DNA of 64,000 nucleotides from Thinopyrum elongatum (lineage: Eukaryota > Streptophyta > Magnoliopsida > Poales > Poaceae): assembly GCA_011799875.1 (NCBI GenBank), contig CM022299.1, forward strand, positions 35,050,755 through 35,114,754. Reading direction: 5' to 3'. The stretch's first letter is position 1. Each line of letters starts with the position of its first letter. Positions 56,931 to 64,000 of this stretch are shown one piece after another. The translations under genes were made by a program, and so were the position numbers. The notes under the pieces are model-generated. The model worked only from the letters and a program-made list of their open reading frames with translations. It made no database searches and was not told where the DNA came from.

Positions 56931-59296
56931 ATGGACGACGAGGCAGCCAACAAGCGGAGGCGGCTCGAGCCAAAACCACATCCGGCGAGCCTGGACTTCA
57001 TCAGCAGCCTCCCCGATGACATGCTGCTCGTGATCATCGCCCTCCTCCTCTCCAAATCTGCCGTGCGGACTACCCTGCTCTCCCGACGGTGCGCCCCCTC
57101 TGGCACTGCCTCCCCCTCAACCTCATAGTCGACAGCTGCCTCTACGACGGGGATTGCAAATGCATGGCCGCAGTCTCCAAGATCCTTGCATCGCACCCTA
57201 GGCCAGCCAGACGCCTTGACATCCGCATGTTCAGCACCAACTGCAAGGTCCAAGCCAAGTTCGACAAGTGGTTCTTATCCCCCATCCTAGATCAGCTCGA
57301 GGAGCTCAGGTTTGAAGGTGGTCGATGTCGCTCTTTGCCGCGGTACGCGCTCCACCTCGCGCACGCGCCGCTGCAGGTTCAGCTCCTGCTATTTTCCCCA
57401 CATTAATGTCGCGCCCGCTCTTCTTCTCCCTCAACTCAAGCAGCTCGACCTCTTTGACATTGGCATCTCGAAGGAGGCTTTGGAGCACCTGCTCCGCGGC
57501 TGTATTGCGCTCGAGTACCTTTGTCTTTGGCAGATCCATGGGTTCATTGGCCTCCACATTGCCTCAACGAATCTCTGATGGATTTGTGTGTCTTGGTAGC
57601 TCCGTAACAAGACATTACTTGGGAAGAGATCAGTTGAGCTATTTCACGATATGGTCATTCAGAATGCACCTTTCCTTGAGAGATTGCTTGTATCTGATCT
57701 AAAAGGTCCAACAAAAATCAGGGTCATTGACGCGCCGAAATTAACAGCGTTGGCCTACTCCTCTGCCAAATTCTCCAAACTTGTTATTGGATCCACAATC
57801 ATTCAGGTAGAGCACTCTTCTTCATCTCCTTCTTCTTCTTGAAATTCACAGTTTTAATTTTTTTCTGTATGTATGTTCGACTATCATCCAGAAAATGATT
57901 CCCACAAGCTTGACCCAGTCTGTGTGCATAGTGAAGATCTTGGCAATAAAATCTATCGGCCCCAATCTGGATCAAGTTGTTGGATTCCTTACGGGCTTTC
58001 CATGCACGGAGAAGCTACTCATCGAGGTGAAACTCCTTTCCTATTAAATGTGAACCACAACGGAGCTCAAGTTGTTTCGTAATTTTCCCAAGTTACAATG
58101 ACAAGTGTAGTGTTCAAAACTGCATCTAGGCACTATACTGAAAGAAATGTTTTTAGTATTTTTTTCTCACGTGATCACCTGCATTGTTTTTTTGTTGTTG
58201 TAGCGAAGGCTAGTCATAGTGGGAAGTAACTTAGACTAGTAACACTATGGTTAGCCTAAGAGCAAGTAGTACTTCCGTCGTGGTTTACTAGCCCCCTTCG
58301 TATTTTGTAGTATCAAATTTTGACCATTGATTTAACTAACAAAATGTTTATGCATGTCACTAAAAATTATATCCTTGGATTCGTATTTGAACATAATTTC
58401 CAATGGCATAATTTCTGGTGACATGCATTGACATTTTCTCACGTAAATCTATGGTCAAAAGTTTACACTAAATAAGAAGGGGAATTATAAACTAAGACGG
58501 ACATAGTACAATAGTGGGCTATAAGCCCCTTTTTAGTTGTTGTGGCCAAGCCTAGTCATACTGGGAAGTGGGCTGTATGAGCATCCATAGGCAAGTTTGC
58601 CTCTAACCTAGGACCCACTGACCTGCCTCTAGGCTTATATGAAAGCTTTCCACAATGGTGCCTCTAGTATAGTTTTAAAGTTGGACCCACAACTGAATAA
58701 AATGAAGTGCTAGTACTAGAGTACTCCTATCCTATGGCTTATTATACTGGCAACAAATGTTCACATTGTGGCCAACCTCTTCACGTGCTCATAGGTAAAA
58801 TAAGTAAATGAGAGGAAATTAAGAGAAAGAGAGAGAGCAAAAAATTATCACTAGCCTATAGCCAACTCTATCGTATGAGCGAACGATATTGGTAGCTCTT
58901 GATGACATGGCAATCCTATATAGCCAGTTGCTCTAATGTGTTCTCTTTCTTTTGCAGATAAAAAAAGACCCAAAAGTGAAAAATGTGTTGCAATATAACA
59001 ATCCGATCAAATGCCTTGATCTCCATCTTACAGAAATTGATTTGATCGACCATCGAGGCACCACATCTGAGATTAAATTGACTAGGTTCTTTGTTCTGAA
59101 GGCAAGTGTGCTAAAGGTAATGAGGTTTGGCATTCTCTGGCGCAACAATGAATGGTGTGCTGATCACCGCAAGCGTCTAAAGCTGAATGACAAGGCTCAA
59201 CAGATGCTGAATTTCTTTTTGAAAGATCAAGTGACGCGAGACTCAAAAGTTTATTTACCCATTAGTGACTTGTCAGGGGCGGTGGATTTTAGTTAG
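56931..59296 (+). pseudogene. F-box/LRR/FBD protein gene, inactivated
   Basis: Three exons: 56931-57806, 57892-58026 and 58958-59296, all GT-AG and phase 0. Exon 1 starts MDDEAANKRRRLEPKP (a nuclear-signal-like basic patch) and then the F-box (FISSLPDDMLLVIIALLLS...LLSRR, about residues 24-55). Leucine-rich repeat sequence follows (LLPQLKQLDLFDIGISKEAL, LLRGCIALEYLCLWQIHG; FLERLLVSDLKGPTKIRVID). Exon 3 is FBD-like (NPIKCLDLHLTEIDLIDHRG, FFVLKASVLKVMRFGI). Members act as substrate receptors of SCF ubiquitin ligases. The copy is dead: a one-base deletion near 57092 (the R-W-R-P-L context becomes RCAPSG), a second frameshift near 57380, and in-frame TGA at 57576 and TAG at 57597. Start context and splice sites look normal, so loss may be recent. 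Confidence 0.85.
58272..58506. mobile_element. Stowaway-like MITE in intron 2 of the F-box pseudogene
   Basis: A 235 bp AT-rich element with ends CTTCCGTCGTGGTTTA and TAAACTAAGACGGACATAG, flanked by TA (58270-58271 and 58507-58508). Inner arms TGACATGCATTGACAT and ATGCATGTCACTAAAA are also inverted. Either side of it lies a related sequence (GAAGGCTAGTCATAGTGGGA at 58204 and CAAGCCTAGTCATACTGGGA at 58546), suggesting nested or adjacent MITE remains. Confidence 0.75.
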
Positions 59297-60272
59297 TACG
59301 ATAATGTTGCATCCACCTAAAGTAACATAAACTTTCTAATAATTCCCTCTTCGTAGGTGCAGCATTACTCCTACCATTTGTTATATCAGTTTGAACATAA
59401 TATTACGACTATCCAGCACGAGGTACTACGTTATGATAAATGTGCGCGTGCATAGGTGCGGCTATGATATATCCATTACAATATTTATTAGTACTCATGG
59501 CAACGCACGGGAAATTATCTAAAACACGGCTAGTTGTAAACAGGGTAGCTCTACAGCCTTGATGATAGTGACTGCACACGGTGAGGCTGACTTTGGTAAC
59601 CCGAACACGCCGCCTGGACTAGTGTCACCTCGGGCGCAGGGTCTTGTCACTTCACTGTGAGGAGCAGCACGTAATAATTTGACCAACGGGTAGTACATTG
59701 GTAGTACTAATACTACTACCACCATCTGGATTTAGTAGTACTACCACCTCCGTCAGGATTTATTATTTGACTAGCAATATCTGGTAATGCATGTCACAAA
59801 AAATATACTACTCCCTCCATAAATAAATACATGGAGTATTGTTTTATTCTGTTTTGAATGTAGTTTCCGATGATATTATACACTCTCCCTTCCGGTAGGT
59901 GGCTCAAATCTGAAATCTCATCAATCAGACTACTATTATACTCCCTCCGTACTGGTGCATTAGTCACATTACGAAAACCAAATAATCCCAAAACTCTTAG
60001 GCGCGGTGCATTAACTACCCATGTCTATCCCTATTTTTGGCCATGAAAAAAGAAATCAGCCAATAGGAGACGTGGGGCGTGTATGCATTCAATCACTTGA
60101 GAGTACTTAGCACAACATGTAGTGGTCAATTCTCTGCATGCAGTGACATTAATTACCAAGTAAACATCAAGTTCTCTCGTTTTTCCCAAACTTGGTCTCG
60201 GTACTCATCCTAAGATGACCGAGGAGTAGATGGCCAACGCACACATAAATGCAATGCAGTCTGCACTTCTCA
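59297..60272. other. Intergenic DNA with MITE fragments
   Basis: No gene is supported. CTACTCCCTCCATAAATAAA near 59808 and ACTCCCTCCGTACTGGTGCA near 59940 are Stowaway-type ends without clear partners. GGATTTAGTAGTACTACCACC near 59728 is a repeat-like palindromic stretch. The last 200 bp are the upstream region of the next gene. Confidence 0.45.
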
Positions 60273-60280
60273 TATAAAAG
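60273..60280 (+). promoter_or_regulatory. TATA box of the 60.4 kb pseudogene
   Basis: TATAAAAG lies about 117 bp upstream of ATG 60390 in a CTTCTCATATAAAAGGCTCC context, typical for a plant core promoter, with a C/A-rich leader between. Confidence 0.6.
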
Positions 60281-60389
60281 GCTCCCCACCAGTCCTATCC
60301 ATCTACGAAATCCAACGCACCTACGCAGCCTAACCAAGGGAAAGAGTGATCACTCCGATCGCAAGATCAATTGACCAGAAGCTAGACCC

Positions 60390-60957
60390 ATGGAGGTGAT
60401 GAGCACGAGCATGAGCCAGGGGCCAGATGGCCCATGACTGCGGCCTGCGGCCCGGCACCGAGGAATGTCTCCAGGTCGTGCTTGAGGCCGCCAGGGTGAG
60501 AGGCCTCTTGGGCGACAACTTTGTCTACTTATTCGACGAGGCCCTCATCGGCTTCCTCAACAAGTTCACCATCGTCAAGAAGCTCGCGGACGACCTTGAC
60601 GTACGCCTCCGGCCCACGCACCCAGGCTCTCCGATGCCCGCCACCCTCACCAGCCTCTATGGTGACAACCTCTTCGAAGCATTGGTGGCCCTACGACTGC
60701 CCGCTGTCACACCGGAGAATGTCCACCTCGAGGTCGCTCTCGCCGCGTAACGCCTCGCACAATAAGACACCATCAACATAATCACCCACGTCTATGAGCA
60801 AATCGTCCACAAGCACTACTACGTGCCAGAGGAGGACGATAGGACGCTGGCCTTCTTGGATCGCAGGGCAACCTTGGACGGCATTGTTCAGAAGCACTTT
60901 GACCTCGGCGCCAACGCCGCTACTCCTCACCCGTCGGTTGGTGACCCGGTGCACTAG
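60390..60957 (+). pseudogene. Small grass-type protein gene of unknown function, inactivated
   Basis: ATG 60390 gives MEVMSTSMSQGPDGP and a stop. The long frame starts at ATG 60427 (MAHDCGLRPGTEECLQ) and runs to TAA at 60748. After a second TAA at 60763 it continues open (NIITHVYEQIVHKHYYVPEE, FLDRRATLDGIVQKHFDLGA) to TAG at 60955. Conserved-looking features are VVLEAARVRGLLGDNFVYLF, KKLADDLDVRLRP and PATLTSLYGDNLFEALVALR. It recalls a grass-expanded family of unknown function (possibly DUF1110), but I am not sure. Both stops could come from CAA codons by single C-to-T changes, and a frameshift between 60390 and 60427 would join the first ATG. It is therefore read as a pseudogene with an intact-looking promoter. 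Confidence 0.55.
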
Positions 60958-61269
60958 GGCGAGAGGATGTCATTGATGGATCCGTATGCATCTTTATTTT
61001 TGTGTCAATTCCATGTATACTGTAATTTTCTTACCTTTTGCATCAACTTCATAACTTTCGTCTGTACCATGCATGCCACCACCAAACTTCTTATTAATAT
61101 TGACATGTAATGGGAATGTTTAGGTCCCATGCAAGAAATGGAAATGTATTTCAAACTTCTGGCATGGCGGTTCAATTTGCGAAGGCGCACACATTAACAA
61201 CCAACAAAGTCATTTTGGAACAAAGAGCTACCACGTTACAATCGGAAACAGAAGTATTATTGAACCGTG

Positions 61270-61689
61270 TGTCGGTTCTTAATCCGGCATATCTCATAGT
61301 AGGGGTCCTAAGCTAGGCGTCTTGGAGCGATGGTAACATGGACACAGGATTTTACCCAGGTTCGGGCTCTCTCGAAGAGATAATACCCTACGTCCTGCTT
61401 TTGATTGTATTCATATGGGGATAGTACAGAGTACATGTTTCTACCACGAGATTGTTCTAATGAATGTGAGTCTGTCTATTGACTAGCCTGGCCTCAGTTT
61501 ATATAATGTACCGGAGGCCTAGGGTTTAGAAGAGTCCTCGGCTTGGGCGCCAAGTCTTGTGGAGTCTTCCTTGTATTCGTCACGGGCTATCCGAACTGAC
61601 CCAATAGTGAACCGCCATGGGGGTCCTTGGCCCGATCCACCTGGTCGGGAGACGATGTGGTGAGTACCCCCTAGTCCAGGACACCGTCA
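61270..61689 (-). repeat. LTR of a minus-strand Gypsy element
   Basis: 420 bp. The plus strand starts TGTCGGTTCTTAATCC and ends CCAGGACACCGTCA, so in element orientation it starts TGACGGTGTCCTGGACTAGG. A TATATAAAC box lies on the minus strand near 61500. The polypurine tract (minus strand TTCAGGGGGCTAC) adjoins at 61690-61702, so this is the 3' LTR. The left flank is CCGTG (61265-61269). Confidence 0.8.
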
Positions 61690-62594
61690 GTAGCCCCCTG
61701 AACCGGTCTTCAAGTTGGGGACGCTCCTCGATTCTTCTGAACCATTCTTCATCTTCGGTCATCGATCTTGAAAACTGGTTCAACAAATCTTCTCATCTTC
61801 GATCTTGAGGATTGCCGAGCTAAACCCGAAGAGTTCACATATCGGACATCCAAGGAGCCCTTTAAGTCTTTAGCCTTTATCAATGCCTTGTTATTTTTTA
61901 CGCCACACCTCGGGTTCGAAGTGTTTCCCGTGCGGTGGTATCCTCTTGTGTCCGAGCTCCAACGCCGGACTGTATCCAAGCTCTAACGCCGGACTTCATC
62001 CGAGGTGTCTTTTTGCAGCCGACCTCCAACGTCGGACTGCATCCAAGCTCCAACGCCGGATTGTATCTGAGGTGTCTTTTTGCAGCCGAGCTCCAACGCC
62101 GAACTACATCCATGCTCCAACTCTGGACTGTATCCAAGCTCCAACGTCGGACTATATCCGAGGTGTCATATATCACCTTGGCTCGAAAAAGTCGAAGGAG
62201 TTTAGCCGAGCTTAATGCCGGAAATGCCCCCTATGGAGCCAACCATTTGTATCTGAGCTTTATGCTGGACTGCATCTGAGGTGGTGCACCACCTCGGTCT
62301 TGGGCTGATTTTTTGCGGATTTTTTTTTTCTTGATTAGTGCAATTTATTCTCTGCCGAGATCTATACTCAGTAGCCCTCAAGGTGTGTGTGTTGACCTAA
62401 AATCTGAGATGCACCTGAAGGAAGACATGAAACTGTTGAACCCAGTACCCCAAAGACTGAGGTCGATTCGAGAAATCGGCCTGGGGATCAATTCCTAGCT
62501 CGGCAGCATATATAGGAGTAGAAACACAGTGTAATGTATTAGAGGAGATAGTGATCGGCGGACGGGCCCTTGAGAGAGGGTTTTGAGAAGTCGC
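61690..62594 (-). mobile_element. 3' internal fragment of the minus-strand Gypsy element
   Basis: It continues from the LTR and contains a minisatellite at 61935-62290. No protein domain is visible. It is truncated at 62594 where another LTR begins; the rest may lie beyond the window. Confidence 0.65.
61935..62290. repeat. Minisatellite, ~24 bp units
   Basis: Repeats of the type GAGCTCCAACGCCGGACTGT followed by ATCC (or ATCTGAGG) occur about ten times, some with GTGTCTTTTTGCAGCC spacers. Units vary by a few bases. It lies in the 3' internal region of the Gypsy element. Confidence 0.8.
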
Positions 62595-64000
62595 TGATAC
62601 ATCCATTTTGCATCATGTTTTCCTACTGTTATTTATAATGTTTTTATGCATAATAATGCTTTTGAGAGTAATTCTAATGCCTTTTCTCTCATAATATGCA
62701 AGGTTTACACAAAGAGGGAGAATACCGGCAGCTAGAATTCTGGACCTGAAAAAGCACGTCAAAGCTACCTATTCTGCACAACTCCAAATAAGCTGAAACT
62801 TCACGGAGATTTTTTATGCATTATTTAAGAATTATTGGAGCAAATAACTACCAGAGGGGCCCAGGCGCGCCCTGGTGGGTTGTGCCCTCCTCTGCCCACC
62901 TCCGATGCCCCTCTTCTGGTATATAAGTCATTTTGACCTAGAAAAAAATAAGGAGAGGACTTTCGAGACGAAACGCCGCCGCCTCGAGGAGGAACTTGGG
63001 CAGGAGCACTTTTGCCCTCCGGCGGAGTGATTCTGCCGGGGGAACTTCCCTCCCGGAGGGGAAATCATCATCATCATCATCACCAACAACTCTCCCATCT
63101 TTGGGAGGGCCATCTCCATCAACATCTTCAATAACACCATCTCCTCTCAAACCCTAGTTCATCTCTTGTGTTCAATCTTTGTACCGGAACCTTAGATTGG
63201 TGCTTGTGGGTGACTAGTAGTGTTGATTACATCTTGTAGTTGATTACTATATGGTTTATTTGGTGGAAGATTATATGTTCAGATCCATTATGCTATTTAA
63301 TACCCCTCTGATCTTGAGCATGATTATTATTTGTGAGGAGTTACTTTTGTTCTTGAGATCACGGGAGAAATCATGTTGCAAGTAATCAGGTGAACTTGAT
63401 ATGTGTTCGATATTTTGATGGTATGTATATTGTGATTCCCTTAGTGGTGTCATGTGAACGTTGACTACATGGCACTTCACCATATTTGGGCCTAAGGGAA
63501 TGCATTGTGGAGTAGTATTAGATGATGGGTTGCTAGAGTGACATAAGCTTAAACCCTAGTTTATGCGCTACTTTGTAAGGGACTGATTTGGATCCAAAAG
63601 TTTAATGCTATGGTTAGATTTTATCTTAATACTTTTCTCGTAGTTGCGGATGCTTGCGAGGGCGTTAATCATAAGTAGGAGGTTTGTTCAAGTAAGAACA
63701 ACACCTAAGCACCGGTCCACCCACATATCAAATTATCAAAGTAGCGAACACGAATCAAACCAACATGATGAAAGTGATATGATGAAATTCCCGTGTACCC
63801 TCAAGAACGCTTTGCTTATCATAAGAGACCGTTTTGGAATGTCCTTTGCCACAAAAGGATTGGGCTACCTTGCTGCACATTATTTACCGTTACCGTTACT
63901 TGCTCGTTACAAATTATCTTGCTATCAAACTATCTGTTACCGACTATTTCAGTGCTTGCAGAAAATACCTTGCTGAGAACCACTTATCATTTCCTTCTGC
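62595..64000 (+). repeat. LTR of a Sabrina/WHAM-group Gypsy element, cut by the window end
   Basis: It begins TGATACATCCATTTTGCATC after flank GTCGC. AAGGTTTACACAAAGAGGGA, CTAGAATTCTGGACCTGAAA, CCCTGGTGGGTTGTGCCCTC, a (CAT)n-like run at 63066-63083 and TACCTTGCTGAGAACCACTT near 63967 are typical of long Triticeae Gypsy LTRs. At least 1406 bp; the end is not reached. Which end of the element it is cannot be told. Confidence 0.75.

Noticed and set aside
60390..60435. A 15-codon upstream ORF as a regulatory uORF
   Set aside because: A frameshift or a wrong first ATG explains it as simply; no evidence of conservation.
1..64000. tRNA, rRNA, CRISPR arrays, bacterial operons or organelle DNA
   Set aside because: No cloverleaf with matching termini, no rRNA blocks, no regularly spaced identical repeats; all large features are those of a plant nuclear repeat region.

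Overview
This window looks like a repeat-dense stretch of a Triticeae grass nuclear genome (wheat, barley or a close relative). The evidence is nested LTR retrotransposons of Angela/BARE-like Copia and Sabrina-like Gypsy type, a CACTA element with GC-rich subterminal repeats, Stowaway MITEs with TA target duplications, and only small decayed or split gene islands. Species and chromosome cannot be read from the sequence. Family names come from recognising terminal sequences and were not searched.

Layout. 1-2418 is the 3' part of a plus-strand Gypsy element with an antisense ORF, a polypurine tract and a 929 bp 3' LTR. 2419-5150 is the 3' internal part and 3' LTR of a Sabrina-like Gypsy element. 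5151-16560 is a low-copy-looking segment holding a six-exon minus-strand gene model (416 codons, all GT-AG, phases compatible). A 6.4 kb CACTA element (6446-12863, TSD TGC) and a Stowaway MITE lie in its fourth intron. 16560-28958 is pyrimidine-rich, microsatellite-rich DNA built from about 0.95 kb tandem units. It is split by Gypsy element 1 (17670-27220, TSD CTCGT).

Gypsy element 2 (28964-56663, TSD GGGTG) belongs to the same family as element 1. It carries an outer Copia element (33022-49699), which holds an inner Copia element in its LTR (33447-41480, TSD CCCCT), plus a solo LTR (50467-51876, TSD AGAAC). 56669-61269 is a gene island with an F-box/FBD pseudogene and a second small grass-type pseudogene. 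From 61270 to the end there are two further truncated LTR retrotransposons.

How the parts work together. Gypsy elements 1 and 2 encode Gag and an aspartic protease on the plus strand and no reverse transcriptase or integrase, so they would need enzymes from another element. Between protease and 3' LTR both carry a spliced antisense gene: a plant 'putative gypsy-type transposon' domain, then a charged linker and a coiled coil. In both copies this gene is interrupted at the same place by a TAG, beyond which about 110 well-conserved codons follow. Both also keep a short stem-loop upstream of the antisense gene's 3' end whose arms have changed together. These shared features are the most interesting signals here. 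The inner Copia element is nearly intact, with one integrase frameshift; the remaining coding material is decayed.
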